Source of the DNA: Eumeta japonica
Lineage: Eukaryota; Arthropoda; Insecta; Lepidoptera; Psychidae
NCBI GenBank assembly: GCA_005406025.1
Contig: BGZK01001434.1
Coordinates: forward strand, 62,001-126,000
DNA length: 64,000 bases
Direction: 5' to 3'
The notes below the pieces were generated by a model. It saw only the letters and a program-made list of their open reading frames with translations, had not been told where the DNA came from and did not search any database. This document shows positions 23,346 through 35,047 of this stretch, piece after piece. The number at the start of each line of letters is the position of its first letter. Within the stretch, counting starts at the first letter, position 1. The translations under genes and the position numbers were made by a program.

Positions 23346-26028
23346 ATTGACAACTCAAAGAATTATATAGAGGGCAACGATTGCTCATCTCTGTATTTAT
23401 ACTTATAGTAATGCCTTTCCACGTTGGGCCAACTATTCACCTAAGACATAAAGCAAGACCGGATTAAACATTGCATTCTAAAAATAGACACGATCGATTA
23501 GATAATGAACAAAATTCCCATTTTTAATGCATGGAACAAAATGACTATAATGACCATTTATTAATTGCTTATGTATATACCATAAAATATTTGTTCCTAG
23601 TTAGTTAAAATTAAAATACTTTAGTCAACTATGTATTTATTTTGCAAATGTGATAGCTGTGATATTTGAAAATAATATGGTAGGTTTAATCAAATTGATT
23701 ATAATCAAAGAAAAAGATAATTATCTTTTTATTATCAAAAAATTATAGACGTGGTTGAAATATGAATTATCAACTTTAAAGCAATATAAATTTGGTGTTA
23801 TATTCATTGATAAAAATGTAAAACATACGAAAAATCCTCTGTCCGAACACTTAAGACACCCGAAGTCATAAATCACATTAGTTACGTGAGCTACGCGTGA
23901 AATGAGGAAAGTGGCACTAATCAAAATATCAGAAAAGGAGAAAAATTAATCGGTAAGCACATGTTTGCAATTTTAAATATTCTTAAGGCACAATAGCTAA
24001 TTCAGCTTTCTTAAATCCTTTTAGTAAAATCTGGCGTAAGTGACGATTACTCATGGTCAATTACAATTATCAGCGTCTTAATTATTTTTTAAGCTTACGG
24101 GTAAATTTCATTGGATTTGTTTTTTTCAGCTTGTGGGGCAGAATGTGAGGTTCTTGATTTCTACCAGAACCAGAATGACTTTTTCGTCTAATGAAATAAA
24201 AAATAAGGACTATGATGCCGCAATGAACACTGAGATTTTTACGGAATGGGTTATTCGACCACATCAGAGATTTTGTCTTCAACAATATCTCTTGAACAAA
24301 TCAATTGATTTTTATGTTGTTTGCGGCAGTATATACACGTGTTTGGAAAAAGAAGAATTGATTAGATTTTAGTATCGATCGATATACGAGGTATAAAAGA
24401 TATTACAAAAAAAGATTTTTTGAAAACACGCTTTTGAGATATCTCAAAATGCACTCAACGGAATTAGTTCAAGGCTTTAGGAAGACTAAATTAGGCGGAC
24501 TCTTTTCGAATATCGTAAACTGCATTGCGATCCTAATACATCAAAATTTAGTGAAAACTTTATTTTCCAAGATCGGATTGAAAAAAATAACTTTCTAATT
24601 TTAAGAAAATTTTTCAATTTACATAGCGAGAAAAAAATAACTCTAATTTTAAGAAAATTTACAATTTACATAGCGAGAACAAAAATTAAAATGAATATCT
24701 ATTAATCAACTTTCGATTAACGTCAGTTAGAATTAAGTAGCTAAAGTTTTTATTACTACATTTTTTTTTGTTCTTAGGTAGAATAGCTTCATTCAGGAAA
24801 ATTATACCATTTGGATGCATTGGCAAATTAATATAGTCACGAAGTTGCCGCCATAGCACTGTCCATACAGTCCGATTGAGGTAATATGGGCTCGAGTCAA
24901 AGGAGTAGTTATTAAAATACTATTTTGAAATTTGTTAATGTGTAAAATTGGTGCACAAGGCCCTAATTAATGTTATCTCAGAAGATCGAGTAAAATTTAT
25001 TTTTCATGTAGAAAATCTACAAGACGAAGATATACAAAAGCACATTTATCACTTAATAATAAATGTGGTCACAGACAACGACGGCGATGGTGACAATTAT
25101 GCGGACCTAGATTGTATGGTAATTAATAAATGTAGTTCATATTTAATAAGCTGTTATTCATATTTTTGCTTTAATAATCATTATTTTATTCATTTATTAA
25201 CAATTATTTTATTCTGTTTAAGTAGTTAAAATTTTCTTACTTTTAAAATTTACGTGCATTGTTTCATTTATCTATAAAAAGGATGGGTAAGAAAGTAGTT
25301 ATATCGTTTCACTCGCCATAAGGCTTGCAAGCGTAAGGGAGAGCGCAATATTTGCTTGCCTCTCGTGCCACGAGTGTTTAAACGGACTATAATACTTTTC
25401 TAGTATAAAAAAGCATCCTTACAATGTTAGCTTAATGCGAATGGAAGGTTCTCATTTAAGGCACGGGCTAGTTTTAATGACCGTTTATCGCCATTAAGTT
25501 CAGGCACGGTCGCACCCAACTATTTTAGGTGTGTAAAATTAAGTGTAAAATTAGTTAAGCAAATTAAAATTCACCTATTTTGATTTCATTGTTTAAACGT
25601 CTTAAACAGGAACTTACTAATTTATTGTTTGCCAATTCGACATGTACGACTTTCAGGGAGTCATGGACCCTTGGATTTTCCTTGGACCACCACTTTATCG
25701 TGACAATGCCTGGAATTGACGCTTTCTTGTACTATCTTATGTACAGAGCAATGGTTTTAATTTGACTTAAATAGAAGATTAATTAGTTAATTCACTTGCA
25801 GTCAGGTATCTAATCTGTTACCTTTTAAATAAAAAGCAACATTTTGACGATTCGGTCGTACATATTTTGAGTTCACTCGTACATAGTTTGAGTGAATTTT
25901 TTAGGTGTTAACTAGATGTTTGCTTTGAATTCTAATTAACTTTTGATAATTTTAATTCTTTTTAATATTAATCAGAATTTAGAAAATAAATTCAACCGTT
26001 GCCTACTTTCCTTAATTTTATGAAATAT

Positions 26029-26030
<2 letters not shown>
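23346..26030. other. Intergenic, no gene supported
   Basis: AT-rich, with a direct repeat near 24580-24670 (AAAAAAATAACT and CATAGCGAGA words twice) and a GC-richer patch at 25310-25380. A 90-codon open frame at 24948-25229 (+) starts without ATG. It has a plausible first half (ISEDRVKFIFHVENLQDED) and a low-complexity tail, and could be a decayed exon, but I do not recognise it. Confidence 0.4.
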
Positions 26031-26103
<73 letters not shown>

Positions 26104-26104
26104 A
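26031..26104. repeat. (TA)n microsatellite
   Basis: About 70 bases of almost uninterrupted TA dinucleotides. Its length is prone to assembly error. Confidence 0.95.
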
Positions 26105-26610
26105 TAAAAAGACGAAAAAGTAGGCATATTAAATGTTTTATTACAAGTATTCCTAAATGTCGTTATATGGTGTAACATATGATAGTAATATTAGCTTTCA
26201 CCCGTACCTCTGTTTTCGTAGACAATAAATGAATTCTTTTATATTTTATACCGAAGAATCGAGTTCAATCATGTTCCTGATCTCATTTGATATTGTTTAT
26301 TACAACACTTCACAATAAATAATATTGTACGTATATATATAATTCATCTGATACTTTTCATAAATTTATACTTTTCACAGTTATAATTATGAGGAATTTC
26401 ATACTTCAATAGCTAGGAAGGATAACATATAACTGAACGTGATTAAATACTGGTGTTGTAAAACGAAATTATAATCGTTCCCATGTTTGATCGTGAGAAT
26501 AATCGGTAGTCAAGTGTACTTAATACATAGTGTTTGAAGTTCAATATAATGGACTATATGCATTCTATAAGAAATATTCACTCTAAAAAGTATATAGAAA
26601 AATAAAAGTA
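26105..26610. other. Intergenic, no feature
   Basis: AT-rich DNA. Nothing is recognised between the microsatellite and the decayed MITE. Confidence 0.4.
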
Positions 26611-26690
26611 CAGTACAATACACGAAATATTGCTGCTTTGAATTGGCTGTGAATGATTTACTGTGCAGATATTACGTTTCCCGATCTTTT
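26611..26690. mobile_element. Decayed copy of the Tc1-type MITE
   Basis: Starts TA then CAGTACAATACACGAAAT and continues GCTTTGAATTGGCTGTGAATGA, which tracks the 46569 MITE (CAGTATAACGCACGAAAT, GCTCTGAATTGCCTGCGAATGA). The right terminus is not found, so the copy is truncated or too diverged. Confidence 0.6.
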
Positions 26691-26889
26691 TTTCTTCTTC
26701 GCCGAGTTCCTATTTTTGACATTAATTGACCGAGAAAGTCTGTTACATTTCCTAGTGCAAACATTTCAGTGTTGCCTAAGTGTAGTGTTAGAATAAAAAC
26801 CACCAATTTAAGTGTAGATTATAAGCTATACACTGCGAACAACACTGAAATTAAGACTTATGGGTTAAACACTTGAGTGGTTGTTTTAG

Positions 26890-29280
26890 GTTTAAGGAGC
26901 TCGTTTCGTTGGACGTTAATAATAGCGTACGTTAAACAGCCTATATTAGGGGTAGATTTTTTGAGTCTAGGTTACTCGTAGATTTAAGCAACTGTAGGAT
27001 AGTGGATCTAGTAACAAAGCTTGAGACGTTCGTCGGATTCGTCAAATTCGCAGAACTTAGCGCGTCTATAGTTTAGACAAAAATCTCCCATGCCTAAACC
27101 TATTATCAGAATTTCTAAATACCATTAAACCTACTTCATTCAAGGAAACTCCTTCCCACTCCGTAGTCCGTCACATTGAAACTACAGGTCCGCCAGTTTT
27201 CGCGAAAGCGAGACCGCTGCAACCAGTTTATTGTCGGAGGGTGAAGGAGGAGTTCCAGACCATGATGGATATGGGGATCTATAGACCATTGAAGAGTCCA
27301 TGAACCAGCCCGCTTCATATCATTCCGAAGAAAGATGGACAGTATCGCCCATGCGAAGACTACTAACGTGTCAACGCAGTGACGAAGCCTAACAGGTACC
27401 CTATTCCACGTTTATAGGATTTTACTTACATACTGACAAAAAAAATCTTTTCTTCAATCGAAACAAACCGTGCTTATCACCACATCTCGATTCATGAAAA
27501 AGGTATTGAAAAAACCGCTATGATAATACCTTTCGATTTTCCGTGCATGACATTCGGATTACGTAATTTTACCCGTAAGGAATATAAAAGATTCCTCAAT
27601 CACACTGTGCTGCCGGGACTCGACTTGTTCGCGTACATCGATGACGTAATATAGCAAGTGATGATCTCGAGCAACACCGCGGACACCACAAAGCGTTATT
27701 TAGCTGTTTAGATATATATGGGATAATCATAAACTTGTCTAAATGCGTTTTGAGAAAGGTGTATTTCTTGGCTACGAAGTGTCAATAAACAGTATAAGCC
27801 TGCATGAGGAAAAGGTCGAAGCCATCCTTGCTTACTCGCGATTAAAAACAACAGTCGAACTACGCCGCTTTCTAGGCAAGTTAAATTTTCACAGGTTACA
27901 TCTACTTAAAGCCACGGAGTACCAAGCAGTTTTAAATAAACATATTCACGGAGCCAAGAAAAAAAATGACACCTATCGATTGGACATCGGACGAAGAGCG
28001 AGCTTTTGAAAAATATAAAATTAGCTTACAAAGCGCCGTTGTATTAGCTCATCCGCTCACAGACGCTCCCGTCGGTCTAATGACCGACGTATGCAATACG
28101 TTAGTGGCAAGTACGGTCTTACAACATTCGTTAATAACAATTGGCAACCGTTAGATTTTTACTCGAGTAAGCTGAGCGATATTCAGCAAAGATATAGAGC
28201 CTACGATCGCGAACTCTCGCTATATACATAGCCACCAATCATTTTCGTAATCAAATAGAAGGTCGACAACTTACGATTTATACTGACCACATACCCATTA
28301 CCTATACATTACGTATTTGAAAAAATAGGCACAGACTCAGAAACTCCACGATGTATGCGATAGTTATTGTTCATAAGTAAATTCGCAACAAACACGTTAC
28401 ATTTCCAAAGAAGGCAACACAGTTACCGATGCATTATCGCGAGTCGACGAAATAACTGACCGATGACGCGATGCTCGCACACCTGTTGCAGGAAACCGAT
28501 TCGTCCGCGAAATTAAACGCATATTTCTGCCTTCCAGTCAAACTTCTGTTGTTCGTGATCTCACTTCAAGAAATGTTAGACGATACCTTCAAAACCAATT
28601 TTTGAGTATATGTATATACAACATGAGTCATACCGGAATTAGGACATCTAGTAAATTAATGGCAAAAAGATATTTTTGGCCTAATATGAATTGATATGTG
28701 GAGAACAGGGCCAAGCATGCGCACAATGCCAAAGTCCTAAAAGACATGTTATATTCGACTTAGGCCGTTTTTCCCTCTCAGAACGTATCCCGACATATAC
28801 ACGTCGAAAAATATTATGCTTATCCGAACACTTCTATGACACTGACAGATATGTAAGTTGTGACTCATACGAATATGTAAAGAAAACTGAGACAATCAAT
28901 TGAGAGACTGAGACCTAGATCAGCAGATAGAAATTCTAAACATATTTTTGTGTACCTTGATTTTAAAACACGTGACAAAGTGTTTGTACGTGACGACATA
29001 GTACGTAAGACTTTACAATACGACGGACATTTAAACGTTATTAAGAGGTTGAATAAAACATTTACCTTACAACTCCCTGACAGGAAATGAAAATTTCATA
29101 TAAATTAGTTGAAACAAGCTCACGTACTGAACGAAACGGACGTTACCGATGATACGTTACCGGAAAAGGTACGCCTCACACCGCCTGAAATTTCCAGTTT
29201 TACTTCCTGCCCTGAAACACAAAAAATTTCGCGTACTGGTAGAATAATAAAGCAACTAGTACGTTTTGCAATATAAAAAA
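26890..29280 (+). pseudogene. Ty3/gypsy retrotransposon pol relic
   Basis: Reading across frames gives the pol order of a Ty3/gypsy element. A protease-RT linker comes first (KQPILGVDFLSLGY, 26910-26970). Reverse transcriptase follows (HIETTGPPVFAKARPLQPVY, GIYRPLKSP, HIIPKKDGQYRPCEDY, then ELRRFLGKLNFHRLHL). Next is an RNase H-like part (TIYTDHIPITYTL), an integrase start (GIRTSSKLMAKRYFWPNM), and a C-terminal region (RDKVFVRDDIVRKTLQYDGH, VIKRLNKTFTLQLPDRK). In-frame stops and frameshifts are frequent, for example after RPLKSP and after CEDY, so it is inactive. gag is not recognised upstream, and no matching LTR pair could be identified by eye. Confidence 0.85.
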
Positions 29281-30137
29281 AGAGAAACGGCATTAAGTGT
29301 ACATGTGTATTCATTTTACCAGCTGACTAAGCGACAAAATAATCATAACAGCATACAACGGTCAACACCTACCACGATGCGTGCACCGGAACTAGTAACT
29401 TGATACGATTTTTAGCATATCCCCGTTAAGAGGAGCTCGAAACAATTCTTTTCCATGAACACTTTTTTTTATTATCAGACAATATTTAAATATAATTGTA
29501 ATATGCATTACTTTCGCCTTTAGCTATTCGTGTAAATTTAGTCCTAAGTAGAAATTAGGAAGTTAATAATTTGTAATTTAAAGCAACAAAACACAAAGTG
29601 TGCCCATGAATACAATATAAAATAATGCCGTGTTGAATATTCATTTTGTTAGTTACCAAAGTGACAAAAGAATATTTTAGAACAATTAATATTAAGTTTT
29701 TGCTTAAAGCGAAACAAATATTACGCAAGTATTAATGAATGTCATACCGACACGACCAATATCGGTCGAGCGCAGTGCTTACGTGTCAATGACCCCTTTA
29801 GAATGCACTTACATTTAAATATACGACACTGGGTTAAACTGAAATAATATTGTGGTACACATATTTTAAAGTATAAAATTTTGTGAAATTAGCTTAATTA
29901 ATTTGTATAATACTATTATGATGTAACATGTTAGTGATAATTATTTATTACACTGTAAAGTTACAATATGTGAACCGTGACAATTGATTTTTTTAGTTAT
30001 TTAAGTTCCGTCACCAAAAGTTGACTGGCACGGCACGACCTCTGCAAGTTTAGCATATTGCTAACATTATATAAGCGCATTAGATTTTAAATTGCCATAT
30101 AAATACAATTATATAAAGGATATATTGAACTTTGATA
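29281..30137. other. Gap after the gypsy relic, possibly a decayed LTR
   Basis: No coding signal. Its position directly after the pol end suggests it might contain the 3' LTR, but no second copy of it was seen upstream of 26890. Unsupported otherwise. Confidence 0.25.
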
Positions 30138-30398
30138 TCACACTATTAGCGCAGGAATACTTTTATTAATCATCTCTTGCAGATATCGAGTGCATGCTTT
30201 TTGACAGTACCGAAATGCGAAATAGCCAACGAGAAAAACAAATAACACGAACACTAGTACAATGATAGCGTCTACTTTGGCAATATGTATATCAGCACTA
30301 TTATTATTTTCACGTTTAATTTCAACCTTGGCTTCGGGCTTACTTTGGTTGCTTCCAGCTATATTAAACACAAGAATGGTAAATGAAGCAACCAACAC
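30138..30398 (-). CDS. Possible exon of a small single-pass membrane protein
   Basis: 86 open codons on the minus strand. A hydrophobic N-terminus (VLVASFTILVFNIAGS) could be a signal peptide. A short hydrophilic part follows with two N-x-S sites (NQS, NNS). Then come a strong transmembrane segment (AIIVLVFVLFVFLVGYFAF) and a short Cys/Lys/Arg-containing tail ending INKSIPALIV. The frame has no ATG before the TM segment. Just upstream on the minus strand are a T11 tract and GCTATAAAAG, which could be either a poorly formed splice acceptor (so an upstream exon carries the start) or a TATA-like box. I do not recognise the family. Its composition argues for a real protein, but neighbours give no help. 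Confidence 0.35.
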   Translation of the reverse strand: MLVASFTILVFNIAGSNQSKPEAKVEIKRENNNSADIHIAKVDAIIVLVFVLFVFLVGYFAFRYCQKACTRYLQEMINKSIPALIV

Positions 30399-31033
30399 TA
30401 CCTTTTATAGCAAAAAAAAAAAAACTATGTCACATAAGTAATCTTTAACCCTACATGCAATAACAGACTATTCATTTGTTTGTCACTAAGAAGTAGAACG
30501 CTGATCAAACAGTTTTACTTGTATGTCTTAATTCGATAATTTTTGTCATATTTGTTAAATAAAAAATGTAAGCATTACCTAACAAGTATGAAGTAGATCG
30601 GTTATTAACACGTAGTATTAATCACCGAAGTCATGTATTTGTTGATAAGTATAAGTATTCTTGTATGTATGTGATATAATATTTTTTTTAAAGGAGGGAG
30701 ACTGGTGTAGCGGTTGCACCGCATACACAGGCGATGCGTCAGCAATTGCGTAACGAGCTCAAGCTGCACACGGCATTTTTCTAGAACGCGGCCTGGAAAC
30801 AAATTCGTTGCCTTATATGGTAAGAAGCACAGTCCGAGACAGCGCCGGCGGCGAGCCCGGCCGCCATCTTCAGCTTTTCTCATGCAGCTTCTCGCCATCT
30901 TCAGCTTTTCTCATGCAGCTTCTCGCCAACTCCCGCTCAATGTAGAGGTTATCAGTATTAAATTATGTGTATGTGTGTGTACTGTTAACTGAAATAAAAT
31001 TATGTATCGGATTCAGATCTTTCATTATAAATT
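30399..31033. other. Intergenic with a GC-rich patch
   Basis: 30700-30960 is GC-rich (GCGCCGGCGGCGAGCCCGGC) and contains the 31-bp duplication listed separately. No gene is assigned. Confidence 0.35.
30863..30924 (+). repeat. 31-bp perfect tandem duplication
   Basis: GCCATCTTCAGCTTTTCTCA with the following CAGCTTCTC occurs at 30863 and again at 30894, spaced exactly 31 bases. Confidence 0.9.
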
Positions 31034-31452
31034 TTATGAACACGTCAACGAACTCAAAGAGATCAGCGCCCACAGGATTATATCGTAGAGGGCATGGTGG
31101 CGCGGAAATCTACCAGAACTACATTTACAAATCAGTCCATGGTAGCCATTAGTTTCTACGGTTGAGCCACATTTGCTTATGGGTAGTTCGCAGATATTGA
31201 TGTCCAACCGAAGTGCCACAGTCACCAAAGATTTATCATCTTCAAATTTGGTGAAGATAGCCCTTGTAACCATGCTCCAGATTCTGACGTAAGAGCAGCC
31301 TTTAATCTAATTTTATTACTTGTGTCGGGCGTTTCCTCTAATAGTTGCTCGAAAGCAGCTTTACTACCTATTTCATCCCAGGCGCACTGTCTATCAAAAG
31401 GTTCCGGCATGTTTTGGTCTGAATGACCAAATAAAAAGTGCATCATTTTCAA
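31034..31452 (-). pseudogene. Fragment of a retroelement-associated ORF
   Basis: Minus-strand frames give QCAWDEIGSKAAFEQLLEET, KIRLKAALTSESGAWLQ, then after a frameshift VALRLDINICEL, KCGSTVETNGYHGLICK and SSGRFPRHHALYD. I recognise this pattern (GAWLQ.., ALRLG..., C.CG..VD..G.HGLSC, RHA.LND) as a C-terminal region of ORFs found in many copies in invertebrate genomes next to reverse transcriptase domains. The precise element is not known to me. It is broken by at least one frameshift. Confidence 0.55.
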
Positions 31453-31554
31453 AGGAAATTTGAAGCTTGATGTTTTTCATGAAACAGGATATTGGCAGCA
31501 AATTCTGTCACCCCTCGAGTAGACCCATGGTAGGCAAGTAAGCCAATATTGCAT

Positions 31555-32579
31555 AACCGTTGGATACCCAGACCGCCAAAACTACAATAAAGCCGTCCGC
31601 ACCGCCGACGACGGCATTAAAATTCACTGCCCAGACGTTGAGACTTTCCGCAGTCTCAACAAATATCTCGTGGACTTCAAAATCCAATTTCACACGTACG
31701 CCCTCGAGGAGGAGCATAAACTAAAGGCCGTTATCCGCGGCATTCCTACCGACTTCCCGGTAGACGAAATCCAAGCCGACCTCTGCGGCCAGGGTTTCCC
31801 TGTGCACTCGGTGCACAGACTTTGCCGCAGAGACGGCTCACCATTATGGCTAGTTCTCGCCGTCCTTCCCAGGACCGAGGAAGCCAAGAATATATTCAAT
31901 AATCTGAACACGGTGTGTGGCCTCGGGTATCCGAGTAGAGGCCCCGCACAAGAAAGGAGGTTCAGGGCAGTGCCACCGCTGCCAGTAGTATGGCCACGCG
32001 GCCGCCAACTGTCATGTGGACCCGCGCTGCGTGAAATGTTTGGTCCCACATTGGACCAGAGAGTGCCCGCGTACTCGTGAGTCAGGAGAGAAACCCTCCT
32101 GCGTGAATTGTCTCCAGCAGCATACGGCCAACTATAGGGGATGTCCGAAAGCCCCTAAATGTATTTCTCATAATAGGCCTAATCCCAATAGGCCTAAAAG
32201 TAGGCCCGTAGCTCCGCCTCGGGATCTAAATAACTTCCCCGATCTTGCGGGAAACAAACCAACCCCCCCGGCTGCCGCCTCTCGCCCCGCCTCCAACCCA
32301 TGGGGTAAACCAAAGCCCACGCTGCCACCGAGGGCCGCTCCGGGACCGTCCGGAGAGGCTGTCCGCCGCGAGCCACCCGTGTCGCTCCCCGCTTCCGCGA
32401 CCGCGGGCACCTCATCGTTTGGAGACGACATCCAAACGGTGATGTCCATCCTTCGCGCCGTTAAGAGCTCAGAGATTTCGGAATTCACCCGAGATTTCCG
32501 AGCGTGCAGTAACGTCGAAGAGAAACTCATGGTTCTCGTCAGATACCATCACCTGATGGTTAAATTAGAGTCTATATAA
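31555..32579 (+). pseudogene. ORF1 (gag-like) of the Jockey-type element
   Basis: One frame gives ETFRSLNKYLVDFKIQFHTY, LKAVIRGIPTDFPVDEIQAD and VHRLCRRDGSPLWLVLAVLP, the conserved region before the zinc knuckles in Jockey-type gag. After a frameshift near 31950-32016 it resumes with VDPRCVKC-type knuckles (DPRCVKCLVPHWTRECPRTR, CVNCLQQHTANYRGCPKAPK). A Pro-rich stretch and a helical C-terminus (FTRDFRACSNVEEKLMVL) ending at 32579 follow. In the family this protein binds the element RNA. The frameshift marks it as inactive. Confidence 0.75.
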
Positions 32580-32639
32580 ATGTCTGCACCCAGGTGTAGT
32601 AGCTTCTGGGCGTAGCTGTAGTAGCTCAGTTGGGCGCCT

Positions 32640-33670
32640 CAAACCAAAAAATATTAGATTATTATCATTCAACGCTTGCGGTCTAACTTCGAACGTTTTA
32701 GAGTTAAAAAAATGTATGTCGGAGAACAGCATCGACATCGCTCTCGTACAAGAAACATATCTTAAACCGAATAGGCCTAAAGCCCGCAGCATTGCAGGCT
32801 ATGTCCAACTACGAACAGGACATATAGTAGTAAGGGGGGTACCGCTCTGTACTACAGACGCTCCCTACATTGCGGCCCTATTAATATTCCTCCACTTACA
32901 AATATGGAAGCCACGGGTTGTAGACTCGCTATGACGGGCCATAGTACACTCGTCATAGTCTCGGTCTATCTCCCGTCTCCAAAACGGTTGCTCCGGCGCG
33001 ACCTAAGAGCCCTCTTTGCCTTAGGGGATGCCGTCATCCTCTTCGGTGATTTCAATTGTAAATACGTAAGATGGGGCTGCCCATCTAACAATTATAACGG
33101 AAATAAACTCGACGAACTCGAGGACAGACTAGACTTCGGAATCATTGCGCTCTCTACGTCGACATGTTTCCCCATGTCGTCACACATAGACCCTCGACGA
33201 TAGATATCGCACTCACTAAAGGAGTTGCACTTAATTTCAATAGTATTGACACAATACACGGTCTCACGTCTGACCACCGGCCGGTTATATTAAAATGGGA
33301 CCTCCGACGGCGGGAGGCCTATTCCATCCGTAAAATTACTAATTGGAAAAGAGTGTCGACCGCGCTTGAGGAAATCGACACTCCAAACCTCAACAGCATT
33401 CTCACGACATCGCGTCTACAGACGAGATTGACTTTGCCATAGGTGCTCTAACCAACCACGTCAGGACAGTGGTCGAGGAGAGCGAGCGGGAGATTCCGGC
33501 ATCCTCGGATCGCCGGAAGTTTCCGCCCGATATTCTCCAATTGATAAGAGCAAAAACGCAGCTTTGCGCCGCGCGAGCGCATATCCCACTCCCGAGTACA
33601 GATCGCCTGACGCTCTTACAGCGGCAGTTGAAAGCTTTAATGACGTCAACGACACGCATGACTGACTTAG
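32640..33670 (+). pseudogene. ORF2 endonuclease part of the Jockey-type element
   Basis: Frames chain as LSFNACGLTSNVLELKK, NSIDIALVQETYLKPNR, then after a shift VIVSVYLPSPKR and AVILFGDFNCKYVRWGC, then THRPSTIDIALTKGV and HGLTSDHRPVILKW. These are the N, QETxL, GDFN and SDHRP blocks of an apurinic-type endonuclease. At least two frameshifts are present, and no reverse transcriptase follows. Confidence 0.75.
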
Positions 33671-34078
33671 AGTAGGTCTATCCGTTAGTCAGGTCATCGA
33701 CCTAAGCTCCCTTACTCCACCCGGCCGCCGCTAACCGCCTCCGGCCGGGCAGGAGGGAAGGGAACCGACCCGTGACGGTTTCCTGCGACATTCTATGCCG
33801 AAACGACTTCCTCCAGGCGTCGTCCATAGCGCATGTCACGCGCCGTCGGCACTCGCATGTGCCGTCCGGCACTCGGTGAAGCTATCAAAGTCGTCTGACT
33901 TGTCATCCGACTCGTCTCGACCGACTAAATAGCATAGCCGACCCAATTACTTCACTTTCAGGAGGAATTTTTTAGTGGGTTTCAGTCCCACACTACCCAC
34001 GCGTACGGGCGCGAGGGTGTGCAGGATAGACATTTTTTACCTCCTCCTCGCCGCAAGAGGGAAACAAAAAAAACAAAT

Positions 34079-34337
34079 GTGAAGAAAATGACCAAGTGGA
34101 GCAGGTGCGCATGAAATATCTCAATTTAGGGATTGAGAAGCTTAAGCGTATTAGGGTTAAGGGGATATGTGTTGAAACTTTAAGGAGGCGCTCAAAGGAC
34201 TGTGAAAGAAATAATTTTGTGTATGTGTGTGTGCAAGCCCAATATAGTGTAAATATAGATTTCTTATTTGTATGAAACTCTATTATTCTTCAAGTTTCAT
34301 ATTCTATTTCAATTCATAAAATATTTACATATAGCGG
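34079..34337. other. Short intergenic gap
   Basis: AT-rich sequence between the A-tail of the Jockey-like element and the T-tract repeat. No feature. Confidence 0.4.
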
Positions 34338-34395
34338 AAGGAACTTCGTTCCAACCGGGTATCACAAAGCCACCACATTCGTTTTTTTTTAATAT
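34338..34395 (+). repeat. Dispersed repeat with T tract, copy 2
   Basis: GGAAGGAACTTCGTTCCAAC, GGGTATCACAAAGCCACCAC then a T9 run. It is the second copy of the motif series at 12957 and lies about 120-180 bases before the bL34m start codon, in or next to its promoter. Confidence 0.6.
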
Positions 34396-34517
34396 AATTT
34401 GTAGGTACTAACTAAAAGTTTTATACGAATAAGGCGTAATATAGCATTTGTGAGAATTTTCTTAACACTTGTTTTCATTCTGTTAATATGAAAGCTGCCT
34501 TATTTTTCAGACAGTAA

Positions 34518-35047
34518 ATGGCACTTTTCATTCTCGTCAGATTGACAGCACTGTTATACGGGTAGGACATACAATTGCTGATCGCCCTCCTGTGACCTGT
34601 ATATGCTTTCTATGGTCGATTGCTATTCTGTGGCCTCGGAAGAGAATTTGATTCTTGTATCGAAATTAATTATTGTAAAAAATATGACGACGTTCAATGT
34701 TTTCACATTTTTATTAAAACCTTTTCAGTACGTACATTTCTTGACTTATACTGCAATAACTAGATGAGGACGTGCTAATGTTAAGTGATGGTTACAGGTG
34801 TGCTAGAAGTATGACTTCTCATTCTCTCCATACATTGACTCGTAGTTCAGCTGGAAGCTTAGTTTTGTCTAAAGAAGATCCATTTTCGTTAATGTCAATA
34901 AGAAACAAAGTGCGTTGTTATTTTCCTCGACCTAACGAAGTAAGACGTGTGCGGCGCCACGGATGGGAAACCCGAATGTCTACTCCAAACGGACGCAAAA
35001 TTATAATGCGTAGGATATTAAAAGGACGATTTGTTTTGTCTCACTAA
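34518..35047 (+). CDS. mRpL34: Mitochondrial ribosomal protein bL34m
   Basis: Two exons, 34518-34561 and 34798-35047, joined by a 236-base GT-AG intron in phase 2, giving 97 residues. The C-terminal 45 residues carry the bL34 core: VRCYFPRPNEVRRVRRHGWE, TRMSTPNGRKIIMRRILKGR and a final FVLSH, typical of insect mitochondrial bL34. The N-terminus (MALFILVRLTALLYGCARSM) is hydrophobic/basic and fits a mitochondrial targeting sequence. The protein is a component of the mitoribosome large subunit. I chose the upstream ATG because it joins in frame; the ATG at residue 20 (MTSHSL) is an alternative start. It is transcribed toward the convergent SLC25A46 gene. Confidence 0.93.

Larger units (their letters stand above)
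31540..34078 (+). mobile_element. Jockey-like non-LTR retrotransposon, internally deleted
   Basis: Contains ORF1 (about 31555-32579), the 5' part of ORF2 with its endonuclease (about 32640-33660) and a GC-rich 3'UTR (about 33690-34060), ending in an A-rich tail (34061-34076). The reverse transcriptase and everything after the endonuclease and its following linker is missing: the coding frame stops making sense at about 33670, and 3'UTR-like sequence starts within tens of bases. The start is also truncated, or its 5'UTR is not recognisable. The 3' end resembles the minus-strand tail at 14211. Confidence 0.75.

Noticed and set aside
25972..26178. Open frame encoding repeated Ile-Tyr
   Set aside because: Produced by translating the (TA)n microsatellite.
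32585..32625. TAGCTCAGTTGGGCGCC resembling a tRNA A box
   Set aside because: It lies between ORF1 and ORF2 of the Jockey-like element, and no B box or cloverleaf follows.
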